DNA of 64,000 nt, from contig JAJEKV010000008.1 in NCBI GenBank assembly GCA_021234155.1, positions 22,781,106-22,845,105 of the forward strand, in the 5' to 3' direction. Under the pieces are notes generated by a model that saw nothing but the letters and a program-made list of their open reading frames with translations, was not told where the DNA came from and made no database searches. Positions 11,601-23,607 of this stretch are shown here, in pieces (the stretch's first letter is position 1; the number at the start of each line of letters is the position of its first letter). The DNA is from Isoetes taiwanensis. Its lineage: Eukaryota; Streptophyta; Lycopodiopsida; Isoetales; Isoetaceae. Both the position numbers and the translations under genes were made by a program.

Positions 11601-12780
11601 AAACAATATCATCCCTTATCCCTTAAATTTCAGAGTTTCACAAGTGCTAAATTTCAGAGTTTCACAAGTGCCAGGATCTCATGCTTAGAAAATTGCCACG
11701 AGCACCAGAAAAAAATTTAATGGCAATGAATTTCCTAAACAATATTGGTTTAACAAGTGCACAAATGTATCAAGTCACATTAGCCTCCATCTTTCAAAAA
11801 AATTACCTTAGCTTAATATTCATCTGAGCTTACATAACGTCGTAGCAAAGCCAAAATGCTCAATATCTCAGAAGTCCACTTATACAACCTACTTATTTTC
11901 TTAAATCCCATGGTTCCACAAGTTTCATCTCTTGTGAGCAACACATAATACTGCATTCTATCATTACTTAATAAAAAAAAAAAAAAAAACTTTTAAAATC
12001 TGATCAACAGACTTTTACCTTCCATGGACTTTTGCAAAGACCACTTCCAGCCAATATGCAGCCTTAAGCCAAAACAGGTGTAAATTTGACTTAAGCCTTA
12101 AAAATGGTTAACATTTATCAAAACATAAGAATCTACCAAGTTCTATAATAGACAACAGTTTTCTTTTGTTAATTTAATTCATTTTCTTGTTCAATACATC
12201 ATATTTACCTTTAAAAGAGTTCATAATTGACTCTAGAACAACATAGTCTTAAAAATACAGTCAAAATTTTCCTTGTCTTTCAAATCAGCGCCATAGAGCT
12301 CAGCAAATTTATCAAAGTTGTATCTTCGATGCCATCTTGTCTTGTAGCTTTTCCAATTTGAATAAATGGAAAACACACATAGGAGCAAGAAATCCCGTTA
12401 CCTGCAGTGAAACCAGAGGACAGTTAGCCTTAGAAGGGTAAGAGCCTAAGTCACTAACAGGTAAGCTACGTATTCCTTGGGCTTATCGCCCTTCACCTTG
12501 CATGTTAACACAAGCACAATAAACATGCATATTTATCAAGCAGAGACTGTATAAGTAACTCTGCCCTAAATAATGAACCTGCCCTTCATCTTGCATTAAG
12601 ATAAACACCATAGACATGCCCATAAGAACATGGAATTCTCATCAAAGGTGAGAATGTCACTGTTAATGGCAACATCCTTTCCAGTAAGAACAAAATCCCA
12701 AAGCAAATGCTGATGAAGCTCACTACATTTCGTGTAGATTTCTTAAGCCAACAATCTGCAAAACAGTAGTATAGAAATTG
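8641..12780. other. AT-rich intergenic DNA without a supportable gene
   Basis: No ORF here shows recognisable protein features, and the longest are under 90 codons. The stretch holds A/T-rich runs (poly-A near 11,971), a local duplication near 11,457-11,545, and one dispersed 120-nt repeat pair listed separately. It could be intronic, an old transposon interior, or intergenic. Confidence 0.5.
9066..9195. repeat. Dispersed repeat of about 120 nt, second copy at 12,383-12,505
   Basis: Both copies share GTTACCTGCAGT, then ACCAGAGGACAGTTAGCC, GGGTAAAAGCCTAAG-like and CCCTTCACCTTGC blocks in the same order, with substitutions and small indels between. GTTACCTG and the later CAGGTAA-like block could pair in the second copy. 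Identity is unknown: it could be a small structured RNA, an exon pair or a MITE remnant. Confidence 0.4.
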
Positions 12781-12789
12781 AGGCAGATA

Positions 12790-13231
12790 TCAGAAATTAT
12801 AGGTGTCAAGAAAGTGAAAGTGATCTTGGAAATGTGGATATAGAATTGGTACGAAGTTCTTCCCCCAATCTACAATCTCAACCAGCCTGTTGGAGTTACA
12901 AGTGGAATATAAGTGAATGAGAGTACCATAGCAATCCGCTCTGCCTCTATGGTAATAATAGCACTCTCTGTAAAATTCGAATTGTCTATCTGTCATGTCC
13001 ATGCTATTGGCATGCATGAACCACCAGAGCACATACATTAAATGAGTCTCCCTGCTGAATTCTTTAGCCCACTCTATCTCTCTTTTGGGAATCTCATCTA
13101 TGCTTTCATATAGCTTTCCCCTAACATGCCATGTCCATGCTATTGGCATGCATGAACCACCAGAGCACATACATTAAATGAGTCTCCCTGCTGAATTCTT
13201 TAGCCCACTCTATCTCTCTTTTGGGTTCATC
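12790..13231 (-). pseudogene. Unrecognised coding fragment
   Basis: The minus strand has an open stretch with protein-like composition: EIEWAKEFSRETHLMYVLWW, then FEFYRECYYYHRGRADCYG and NRLVEIVDWGKNFVPILYPH, ending at a stop near 12,790. A 136-offset duplication (12,994/13,130, identical over about 96 nt) repeats the first part, so the true upstream continuation is unclear. It abuts the 3' end of the LINE at about 13,232, so it may be part of a gene into which the LINE inserted. I do not recognise the family. Confidence 0.35.
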
Positions 13232-16200
13232 AAATTGAAGATCTAGCTTGTATTTGCAGTTCCAGAGGTATTCTAGGAGAAACAGAATCAGAATTAGTAT
13301 TATGTTCATGACAATTCAATTTAAATAAATTATAAGCACCAACAAAATGCCCAATAGTATTCCATAGCATATCATATTGAGCATCCACATATTTATTTTT
13401 TTGTGTGGTTGCAGTTAGCTCTAAGTCATAAATAACCTGCAGTTTAATCCAATAAGTAGATAAATTGTGACCTCCATATAAACATCTGTTCCTATGTTTC
13501 CAGATATTCCATAAAATGATAAAGCAAATAGTATTCTTGAAAGCATTATTATTCATCAAGAAGACGAGAATTGAAGCAGGTTTCTGAATATTGAAATTCA
13601 CCTCCAGCCAAGACCATAAGCTATTTAACTTAGGACAGTTAAAAATATGTTCCATAGATTCCACAATTTGGCAACCCAAAGGGCATAAGGGGGAAAGCAT
13701 TTGTTGAGTACCAGCTACTGAGTGAATATTTTGATGATTTTGGTGCTTACAAAAATCTTGAAGGTTAGGAACACTTTTATTTGCAACAAGCCAGCTGAAA
13801 TAAGAGATTTTTGGGGCACAATAAGAATTCCAAATATTTTGAAATAGATCCTTTTGAACTTGCTCACTGATATGCCAATAATTACCTGCTTTAGATGACA
13901 GATTGGAAATAGTTAAATAGGCATAGACAAAAGATACTTTATACCAGTTTTTGTTGTTCAAAAGCCAATCATTTACTGGAATAGGATTAGCATCTATATT
14001 TGTATTGGCTACAATTCTGATAATGTGTTTATAGAGCAGCCTATCAGAGCTAGTTCCCCTGATCTTGACCTTAAGCCTAGTCCAAGAGATCCAGTTACCA
14101 TTCGTCCAAAGGTCACCTACCTTACAAACATTGTTGTGCAACCATTTCCTATATATCTTTGGATGGATAATGGCCAAGGGGATGTTGTCTCTTTTTGAGA
14201 GATTTGGATTCCAAAAGATACTCATGTCATGATGAGCATGACCAATATTAGAATAGGAAAAGGCTTTTGATGCATAGTTCCAGGCCACCAATAAATTTCT
14301 CATCAGAGGAGAGGTGTTTGCAGCAGGCTTGATGTCAATAAAAGCTGAGTGAGGATGCTGGTGGTCAATTGTAGAATGTCCTTTAATAACACTCTTAGAG
14401 ATCCAGTAGTAAATAAATTCAGTAGCAGCATTTCTTCTTTGAAAGAGGGATTTCCATATATACTTTCCACCTAGGGCATAAGCTTGGAGCCTAAGGTTTT
14501 TACATCCCAAGCCACCTTCAGATTTCTTCTTACTGACGTAGCTCCAGTTAACAAGATGCTTTTTACCCCAAATAAAGTTTCTAATTATCCTTTCTAGCTG
14601 CTGATAAATGCATTTAGGTGCAATAAGAGCTGAGGAAAAATAGACATGTGAGCTGGCAATTACTGAATTTGCAATAATGGTTCTGCCTGCTAGAGAGAGG
14701 CAACTGCCATAGTTATTAAGTTTCCTTTTGATCTTGTCAACTATAGGGCTCCAAAGTGTCTTGATGTTGATATCTAGACCTAAAGGCATGCCTAGCAATT
14801 TAGTGGGTTGAGTAGCTGCAACACATTTAATCCCAGCAATATCAGAGTAATTTGTGGCACCAATAATTACTGATTACTGATTTTTGAAAATTTAATTGGA
14901 TACCAGAAGCCTGACTGAAGTTTTGAATGACACTCAAGAAGAAATCAATGTTATTAACTTCATTTTGCAGGAATGAGAAGGAGTCATCTGCATATTGTAA
15001 TAGAGTCAGCTGATTTTGAGAATTTGGCATAACTAGACCTTTTATATTTCCCAAGTTTTGATGATACATTATAGCTCTGGTTAATTGGTCAGCAGCAATA
15101 ATGAATAGATAAGGAGCTAAAGGACAGCCTTGTCTGACACCTTTTTGCAAGGGGAAGAATTTAGTGGGTGAACCATTAATTAGAATAGCAGATTGAGCAC
15201 GAGAATTCAATCCCATAATTAAGTGGATCAATTTTTGAGGTAGGCCAATTTTTTCCAAAGCAAGCTCCAAAAAATCCCATCTGATGGAATCAAAAGCCTT
15301 AGAAAAATCTAACTTTAGAAGGATGCAATTTTGATTTGAATGCTTGGCCCAATGCAATCCTTCCATAGCTGCAATGTAATTATCAAGGATGTATCTGTTA
15401 GGGAGAAATGCAGACTGATTCAAAGAAATAGAGTTCTGCAAATAGCCCTTAATTCTATTGGCAATAATCTTGGCACAGACTTTGTATGAGGTATTAGTGA
15501 GGGAGATAGGTCTCCAGTCACTGAAATTTTCGGGGTTATCAGTCTTTGGCACTAGGGTGACAAAGCCTGAGGCAATGGCAGGATGTAAGTGATTATTCCT
15601 CCAAAAACCTTGAATCATTTGAATGAAATCATAGCTAATAGAATCCCAGAATTTTAAGTAGAACTCAGGTGGCAATCCATCAGGACCTGGACTTTTCCCT
15701 TTAACAAGATGCAAAAGGGTGGATTTAATCTCATTTTCATTTGGAATGTCAACAACTGTATCAGAGATTGGAGAAGTATTATAGCCAGGTAGAGTATTTA
15801 GAAGATCAATAAAATTTTTGGCTTGAGATGTACTCCAGGAGATATTCCCATCATCCAGCATATTTAGAATAGAAGAATTCACTTATATCTTTAGCATCTA
15901 CCAAACTAATATCATGATCATTTTTTACAGCCTGAATCTGGTTTTTTAAGACTCTATTTTTAGCAACTCTGAAGAAAAACTTCGAGTTATTGCTATCCAT
16001 ATTGGAGAGATATTTAATCTTGCACTTGACAGCTGCTCCCTTAGCCTCATATTCCTCCATAGATTTTATAGCTTCCTCAAGATTGGATTCTTGCAAATGG
16101 AGGTCACTGTTATGGGGATCTTGCTGGATCAGAAGCCTGATATTCATCATGTTTAATAAACACCTTTTTTTTTCTTCTTTTCTTATATTGAAGTTATTCT

Positions 16201-17099
16201 TAGACCATTGCTTGATCCAATTTTTAGTGGCCTTAAGATTAGAGTAGAAAGCTCTCATAGACTGAAAAGGATTAACTTTTGGGAGATTTGAGTAGAATGC
16301 TTTGAATTGATCACAAAAGTTGTCATTACTTAGCAGACTGCAGTTGAACTTATAAGGATAGTTGGATTCCTTTTTTATGCTAAGAAGATGCTTGGTTTCC
16401 ATAAATTGGGGCTGATGATCTGAAATAGAGGTAGCCTCATCACTAAAAACCACACAACCATCCCAGAAAGAATTATCTGAGTTGTTGATGTAAAATCTAT
16501 CAAGAGCACAGAAGACACGTTTGTTCCCTTTTTGTTTGTTTGACCAGGTATATTTGGCTGTGGCAGATGGGATATAAGTGAATAGGAAGTTATCAATAAA
16601 GTAATTCCGAATTGATCTTTTCAGATCTGGTCATGTTTATATCATTCTCTAGCTTTAGATCTCTGGTAGGAGTATTGTTAAAATCTCCTCCAATAATCCA
16701 AGAAATGGATCTTTGATTTTCAAGCCAATTCCCAATATTTGGCCAAAGGTTTTCTCTTTCCTTAGAAGAGACGGAGGCATAAATATTAATAACTCCAAAG
16801 CAGAGGTCCTTATTTTTGAAAATTACAGCCTGCCAGTTCTTTTCTGGACTATTATAGATTAGAGAATGGGAGATATTTTTCCAAATTATACAAATGCCAC
16901 CAGCAGTACCAGTAGCTTCAATCCAACAAGAGGAGTAGCCAGGTGCAATCCAATTGGCCAAATTTGAACACTCAAAATTGGGGAGTCTCAATTCTTGAAG
17001 CAAAAGAATATCAGCATTATATTCTCTAAGTTGAGCAATTACTCTCCTCCTTTTCAAGGGACCTTTTATCCCCCTTAGATTCCATGATAAAATCTTCAT
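13232..17099 (-). pseudogene. LINE ORF2: endonuclease, reverse transcriptase, zinc-binding C-terminus
   Basis: Endonuclease (17,099-16,593) begins MKILSWNLRGIKG and has LLLQELRL and GGDFNNTP, the catalytic Asn, Glu and Asp-Asn motifs of apurinic-type endonucleases. A linker follows (16,453-15,851). RT (15,882-14,842) shows GKSPGPDGLPPEFY, LVPKTDNPE, DWRPISLTN, LLKLDFSKAFDS, GVRQGCPLAPYLF and the catalytic QYADD. The last part (14,798-13,230) includes the zf-RVT-like LSPLCPLGCQ and MEHIFNC region. No RNase H domain is apparent. Breaks near 16,590, 15,870 and 14,840 separate the frames. It starts 43 nt after the ORF1 stop at 17,142. Confidence 0.88.
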
Positions 17100-17141
17100 T
17101 AAAAAGGCTAAGAAGAATGAAGAAATGGAAATTAAAGGGGA

Positions 17142-20076
17142 TTAATGGGAATTCTTCTTCCTACTTCTAGTATTTTTCTTGGACTGAAGTCTAGTATTTA
17201 GAGCAGGTGAAGCATATTTCCTATTACTTTGTTTTCTAGACTTGCCTATAGCAGCAGACTTTTTAGTAATCTCATCACTAGAAGAAGGATTGGAGAGGAA
17301 TATGTCATCCTCCCATAATTGAGCAGAAGAGGTATTTTCCTTGTCAGGGATATCATGCTCGGATTCATAATCATGATCACAAGCCCAGAACTTGGTATTG
17401 CAGCAAGATTTCTTTGACTCATTCAATTTTTTTCACATAACATGGAATTAGAAGCCAAAGTAATTAGGTCAACATTATTAGGCTTATTCAAATTGCTATC
17501 ATTAATAATGGAAAGAACTTGCCTGATAGGGGGAGATTCACTTAATCCATTGTCCTTGTTTTGAGCCGTTGAACCTTCAGCAACTGTATCCTTTAAATTC
17601 TCCAAAGGTGCAATATTACATTCCCCTGATGGTGGTTGTGAAACAAATTCCCCTAGATCAATCCTCTTACTCATGTCCTCCTAATGTATTCTATTTTCCT
17701 GTGTATCTTTCACTATATCTTTCACTGTATCTGTCACTGTAATCTGATCCTCCTTAAATTCCACTTGTAACTCTTGTAATTGCATAGCAACAGACTGATC
17801 GACATTGATCAATTGGTTTGGAAACTGAGGTAGGTCATTGTCCCCTGAGTCTGATCTATCAATTAGATCTCCATAGTAGGAATTGACTTCAGGGTTTGGG
17901 GATGGATTAATATGATTTTCAGGCAAAAAACTAGGAGTGGAGGCAATATGGCTGCATATGTGGTTGGCTTGTGAAGGAAGGGAGTCTGGCACAAATGATG
18001 GCTCAAGAGAATCTGCACAAATTCGTTAGCAAGATCAGCAAGTACTTGAAATTTATTTTGGCAAATTATTCCAGTGTCAGAGTCACTGGAATTATTTGCT
18101 ATGTCTTCATCATGATTTTGTTGATGTAGAAAGTCTTGTGAAGATCCTTGTGAAGATCTATATGCATCCATAGGAGGAGAGGTTTCCCCCTTATCCTGTT
18201 GTTGAAGCTCTTTGCTTTTCTCCTCAGAGGAGATTATTTTTCCTGTATCTGCATAACAGTCCTTATTCTCTATAATCAATAATTCTTTATTCCCTGAATT
18301 ATCAGCTGTCATGGCTTTGTTGTTTGATGTATTCTTGTTTGTCTCAGATGTAGTAGCCCTGGAGTTATTGAGATTGATTCTATCTGCTGAATTTATTTTC
18401 AAGGGTCTTATTTGCTGAACCCTCAGATCTGCCAACTGGGTTTAATTGATTTACAGCAGCTTTCCTAAAAGATCCAACTCTTTTAGAATGGTCCATTATT
18501 TCTTGTAGGGTGGTTGCAAGATTGATCTGTCCCTGTTCCTGATGATGCCGGTTTTCCTGCAAAGGCTCTTTCCCTTTCAAGCTTCTTCTACTTTGGCTGT
18601 CCATTCCATTATGAATTGGATTTTTTCCTTGATCATTCATCTTCTTGTTTGATACATCCAGGTCATTTTTGTTGTTCATGAGTTCAGATCCTTTGTTCAA
18701 AACCTTTACTGAAATATTCCTGTTTGCCATAGTATCCTTTCCAAATCTTGAGTTGCCAGCTAGCTTTAGTTCCAGATTGGATTGGGTTTGCTTAGCTTCT
18801 CTTTTTCTCTGTATTCTTCTTTTACTTCCATTAACTCTTTCCCAGTGAGGAGCTGTTGTGTAGCCAAGATCATTTGATACATTATAAAGTTGATCTCTGG
18901 ATAGAGAAAGGCCATTATGTAAATTAGACTGATCCTGAAGACTAGGCCCTTCAGGGTTAAATTGGAGGTTATGGTCCAATTTTGGAGAGATTCTTGAGTC
19001 CTTCCCTGCATCTACACCTTCACACATGTTTTGTAGGCCATTTCTTACATTTTTCTGGCAAATAGTACCAGAGAAATGTCTACAATTGCATTCATGACAA
19101 TAAGATGGCAAACCTATCCAACTTAGTTGCACCTTAATTAGATTGCCATAAAAATCAAGGATAGGCACAGATGCTGGGACAAGCTTGGAGATATTTAGCT
19201 GGACATAGCATTTGGGAGGTTTGTAAGGATAGTATTCAGTGCAGATGTATTTTCCAAATGAGTTAAAAATTGCAGAAAAGCAATCTTCATCCCAGTAAAT
19301 TGGACTAAGATCCATCATGGAGACAGAGGCAATGTAATATTTATCAAATTCTGCAATGGAAAGATTGGGTACCATTTGAGAAATGATAACTGGAAGGTGT
19401 CAAATGTAGATCTTCCTAACTTAAGCAGAAAGTTAGCAGACCTGGGATTACCACACTCAACTAAGATATGAGGATATCTCAGCCAGTAAACAGAGTTTAT
19501 AACAATAGGTTTATTAAGTTTCAGCAAGTGATCCCACAGTCTATTAATTTTGACCACAACTTTATCAATCGAGACAATAACAGCAGAAACTGATAAATGC
19601 TTGATTTTCTCTGCTATAATGGAGTGATTGAGGTGAATACCTTTGAAAAGCTGGAGGTCAGGACGAGTTTGATATTGAAGATGATCCAAATTTTCTGCAA
19701 GCTGTCGATCAGAAACTCTTTCTTGGACTGGCCGGACATTTCCATATGGAAGAGGGACCCCATTGGCATTGAGGATAGGATCTCCGTGAAGACCAGGATC
19801 TTTAGAAAGATTATCCCATTCTGGTATATCTCGGGTCATGTGATGCATTTCTTTAAGAAACAAATTTGGATCAGAGAAATCACCAAACTTAATGAAAGCC
19901 GAAGGGTTTTTGTGTATCAGACTTAACTGTAAGAGGAGATTGCCTTGGCTGGAAGGAGGAAGTCGCAGGAAATTGTGCAAGAAGACTAAGAATTCTGAGT
20001 TTAGGGTTTTTGGTTTTGGCAACATTTTGGTAACAAAAATGAACGAGGTCAGGGGAACAGAGAAGTGTTGAGTCAT
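17142..20076 (-). pseudogene. LINE ORF1: nucleic-acid-binding protein
   Basis: Frames run 20,076-19,315, 19,375-18,380, 18,435-17,863, 17,992-17,681, 17,674-17,423 and 17,426-17,142, separated by shifts. The N-terminal half resembles the DUF4283 region of plant LINE ORF1 proteins. It is followed by a CCHC-type knuckle, CHECNCRHFSGTIC, at about 19,099-19,058. The rest is a long charged, Asn/Ser-rich region ending in a basic tail (KKNTRSRKKNSH). The family role is to bind the element RNA and form the RNP. As written it is broken by about five frameshifts. Confidence 0.75.
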
Positions 20077-20191
20077 GGATAGAAGAAAAGGAAAAAGGAG
20101 CGAATTGGCAATCTAATTAAAATGCTACTATGCAGATCCGAAACCAACTTAATACCATGAAATGCATACAATTTAGAAGAATTTCGATCTA

Positions 20192-20530
20192 TTAAAAGTC
20201 AATTTGTAGATCTGTCTCTTCTAATTGACCTGGAAAAGGATCACTGTAAAGCTTGACATTAATTCTGTTACTGAAATCTCGATTGAAGACCTTGAAGGTC
20301 CCAGTAGCTGCAATGTTTCTTTTGCCAAGGAATCCTTCTAGCCAAGCTTGTGTAATTTCAACTTCGAATTCTTCACAGCTGGGTATGAAGGAGTATTCTT
20401 TTTGGAAGAGGTGTTCAGGAAAGATATGCTCAATTAAAAACTTGTTCCAGAGAACCGAGCTTTCTCCCTTCAAAAATCCACAGGTGAGTCGAGAATTATC
20501 TTGAATAATTGCAAAAATTTTGCACTCCAT
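20192..20530 (-). CDS. Hypothetical 112-residue ORF upstream of LINE ORF1
   Basis: The ORF begins MECKIFAIIQDNSRLTCGFL and ends GQLEETDLQIDF. It lies just upstream of ORF1 on the same strand with about 115 nt between them. It has no motif I recognise. It may be the 5' part of the LINE or a fragment of flanking DNA. Its AT-rich composition is like that of the LINE. Confidence 0.35.
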   Translation of the reverse strand: MECKIFAIIQDNSRLTCGFLKGESSVLWNKFLIEHIFPEHLFQKEYSFIPSCEEFEVEITQAWLEGFLGKRNIAATGTFKVFNRDFSNRINVKLYSDPFPGQLEETDLQIDF

Positions 20531-20754
20531 TCAAATTTTATGTGATTGATTGCTAATCAGTGCTAGCCCTCTACAGGGCTAGCTGGTTTGCCTCGAAAAT
20601 CTCTTAGATCAGGCAGGCTGAGTTCGTCTTCTCTTGCTTTTTTCCCAAGAAGTGGAAAATAACTGCCTTAACCGAAAATTCAAGAAAGAAGGCGCTCATT
20701 TTTAGGCGCTCAAGTCTCCTTTTTCTTCCCCAAGGTTGTATTTTGCTTAGAACT

Positions 20755-20975
20755 TAGCTGGCTGAGTTGTGGTCAAAGCTGACTGAGTCTTTGTATTGGA
20801 AAAAAGCATCACCAATGGAATTAAGTATCAATTTCAAAGAAAAATTGGTCAGAAAAACAGATCCATCTAGTAAGTATAACCAATCGTATACAAAGCTGGG
20901 ATGTGTGTTTTCATGGAGAGAAAAGTAGAAGCATATGAGGAAAGAGATGGAAACGCTCAAGAAGCATTATATGAA
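20755..20975 (+). repeat. Left arm of a 200-bp inverted repeat flanking element B
   Basis: This segment is the near-perfect reverse complement of 25,427-25,625. The shared sequence includes CATCACCAATGGAATTAAGT, TATACAAAGCTGGGATGTGT and GAGATGGAAACGCTCAAGAA. Part of it is repeated at 21,030-21,115 (136-nt offset). Element B lies between the arms. Confidence 0.8.
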
Positions 20976-22412
20976 CGAACAAAAGTGTCTCCAACCAATC
21001 TTGGATCCGATAGTGACCACCCTATACAAAGCTGGGATGTGTGGTCAGCTTTGACCACAGCTAGAAGCATATGAGGAAAGAGATGGAAACGCTCAAGAAG
21101 CATTATATGACTATCGGATCCAAGATTGGTTGGAGACCCTTTTGTTCGTTCATATAATGTGTGACGTCCCCTACTCATATACGGTGCACTCACCGTATAC
21201 AAACAGGAGTTCATCCCCCATACCAGCTCCATGCTAATATAGGTCACTATCGGATCCAAGATTGGTTGGAGACCCTTTTGTTCGTTCATATAATGTGTGA
21301 CGTCCCCTACTCATATACGGTGCACTCACCGTATACAAACAGGAGTTCATCCCCCATACCAGCTCCATGCTAATATAGGGCCCTCCACGTATCACTTTGC
21401 AACCTTGAAGAGTTCGATTAGAGGAAGAATGAAGGGTCCCTTTACCTCCCTCGGGGCCTACCTAGGCTGGAAGCGTAAACATACATGTCGATGTAGTACA
21501 TACATCAACATCATATGACCACCACGAAGGATGGTCCCGCCACATATCTGCATAGACAAAGATCAAAGACATCACATAGGGAATCCTACCCAAGGCTCGG
21601 ACTCAAAGGGATGGTGACACTTTTAGGTCTCGAGTTCATTGCGCAGGGCAATTCATGGCAATGGATTTGGCTGGCATAAGAACATGGCATAGGGTTGTCC
21701 ACTCCATCCGCCTCCCGTGCACACTTTGCAAAGTAGGTGAAAAGTGTCGGGACTGAGTCTTCGCCGGATGCATAGCGTAAGGGCTATTCACCGGGTCATC
21801 ATCCCGATTCCGATGGGGCAGGTAGGGATCACTCCCTCCAGAGATCTACATGCTGACTCAAGGTGACTAGAGGGCCACCGCTTTATTCGTGATTCGGAAC
21901 CCTTTGGAAAGTCATGAACACCACTTCACGGTGTCGGGCCCATGCCTTACCCACACCTCGGTGGTAAGCCATTAGACCTAGTCACAATGATCCCCTGGTA
22001 GGCCTTACACACCGAGGGATCGTTCAAGAGTCGAACACTAACCTCCTTCTCACCAGTCGGCCCCTTCACCCACAACCGTGGTGTGGCTCTTGTACATGTT
22101 TAAATCTATGGTAGTTAGGCAGAATGGACCCCTTACTTTCTACTACCAAGCTTGAAGTCTCTACCCCCTTCCCAATACATTGGCTGTAAATTGGGTTAAA
22201 TGTGTCCAATTTGGGTGATCTAAGGGTCAAATCATGCTAGTCTCATCGAGTTAGGCAGAATGGACCCCTTACTTGGTCAATTTGGAGATGTTTTGGTCTA
22301 GTTTGGACATGGTCTAGGTATGAAATGCTTGAACAAGGCTAGGTTACCAAAAGATGCTATGCAAGAGGGTTGAAGGTGACTTTGACAAGTCCTGGTGAAG
22401 AAATGGTAAGAG

Positions 22413-22677
22413 GTCTCACGACTTTGCCTCGCTTCAAAACTAACTTTTGTTTTGGACCGTGGCTGGTGCGGAGACATCGGGCCTCATTTCAATCAAAGGT
22501 GTCTAATTTGGGTAAACTAATGGTGTAAAAGGGTGATGGGCTCATCAAATTAGGCAGAATCGACCCCTTATTGGGTCAATTTGGAGCTGTTTTGGTCAAG
22601 TTTATTAGGTCTCTCGCGACTTAGCCTCGCTTCAAAAACTAACTTTTTGTTTTTGCGACCAGGCCGAGCTGTGAGAC
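22413..22677 (-). repeat. Two diverged spacer hairpin units in element B
   Basis: Units at 22,413-22,475 and 22,609-22,677 start GTCTC and end GAGAC in the same 197-bp spacer unit as in element A (shared flank TTAGGCAGAATNGACCCCTTA and TTTGGAGCTGTTTTGG). Inner arm bases have drifted and pairing is partly lost. Confidence 0.65.
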
Positions 22678-22829
22678 ATCACACTTTTCGGTCTGAGAGT
22701 ATCCTATTTTACTAAAATAAAACTACTACTTGCTAACTCGTCCTAATTAAGCAAGATTTGACACATAAACTACTCAAAAATTATCATGTATTAACAAAAT
22801 TATTGATTATTTACAACATATCTCTTGGG

Positions 22830-22935
22830 GATCTCCCTTAATTAAACTAGCTAATTACATGCCTTCCCTCATGAGGGTTACTTCGCTTCGCATGAGCAAG
22901 CAAGGTCGTTGAGTCTTCAAAATGTTGGACCCGGC
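22830..22935 (-). pseudogene. H3-like C-terminal remnant in element B
   Basis: The minus strand encodes VQHFEDSTT, then AHAKR, followed by a shifted stretch that matches the VTLMR region, so the last two helices of the H3 fold are recognisable but frameshifted. Upstream (to about 23,020) is a highly charged run, KEARRKQEEERAERERE, in place of the first fold helices. It stands between spacer hairpins and leader, exactly where the intact ORF stands in element A. Confidence 0.7.
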
Positions 22936-23080
22936 ACGCTCTCTGCTTCTTGAGCCTTGGCCTCCCGCTCTCGTTCTGCCCTCTCCTCTTCTTGTTTCCT
23001 TCGGGCCTCCTTGGCTAATATTATCTAACATTATTAAAGCTTAAATCTAATTAAGAATTATAATTCAAACGCAAACGATG

Positions 23081-23160
23081 CCCGCCCTCAGTGGTTGGCA
23101 CGGGGGGGTTTGGGGGGGTTCAACCCTGTGGGTGGGAGGTTCAATTCTCGCTACTGCGGG
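23081..23160 (+). other. tRNA-like sequence (SINE head or tRNA pseudogene)
   Basis: An A-box-like TCAGTGGTTGGC (23,088-23,099) and a good B box, GGTTCAATTCTC (23,138-23,149), are spaced as in tRNA genes. CCCGC at the start can pair with GCGGG at the end. The middle is a G-rich run that cannot form a normal anticodon arm, so a working tRNA is unlikely. A tRNA-derived SINE whose body runs towards 23,275 is possible. Confidence 0.4.
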
Positions 23161-23285
23161 AATCCTTTTAAGATGAGGTTCAAAGAGATTGAAAAACTAG
23201 ACTAGTCTAGCTAGATCCTAGGCTAAGATTCGAGTTACCAAGTTACTTTTTTAAATTTTATAACTTCTCAAGCTGTTGTCATCAA

Positions 23286-23607
23286 TGTCTCACAGCGACG
23301 AGGTGTCATCAATGTCTCACAGCTTGCGCCTCGTCGCAAAACTAAAGTTTAGTTATTGAACCAGGCGCGAGCGACGAGGTGTCATTAATGTCTCACAGCT
23401 TGCGCCTCGTCGCAAAACTAAAGTTTAGTTATTGAACCAGGCGCGAGCTGTAAAACTAAAGTTTAGTTATTGAACAACTAAAGTTTAGTTATTGAACCAG
23501 GCGCGAGCGACGAGGTGTCATTAATGTCTCACAGCTTGCGCCTCGTCGCAAAACTAAAGTTTGTAAAACTAAAGTTTAGTTATTGAACCAGGCGCGAGCT
23601 GTGAGAC
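23286..23607 (-). repeat. Hairpin repeat cluster with changed but still paired arms
   Basis: Repeated full and partial copies start GTCTCACAGCTTGCGCCT and end AGGCGCGAGCTGTGAGAC. Compared with element A, CACGT in the left arm has become CAGCT and ACGTG in the right arm has become AGCTG, so pairing is kept. The loop is AAACTAAAGTTTAGTTATT-like. Confidence 0.75.

Larger units (their letters stand above)
13232..20530 (-). mobile_element. L1-type plant LINE, near full length
   Basis: Read on the minus strand it has ORF1 with a zinc knuckle, then ORF2 with endonuclease, reverse transcriptase and a C-terminal zinc-binding region, the usual plant L1 order. None of the 136-nt duplications occurs in it. 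I could not find a convincing poly-A tail (poly-T on the plus strand) near 13,232, nor target duplications, so the ends are approximate. Several frameshifts make it inactive as written. Confidence 0.85.

Noticed and set aside
23081-23160. A functional tRNA gene
   Set aside because: No credible anticodon arm can be formed from the G-rich middle.
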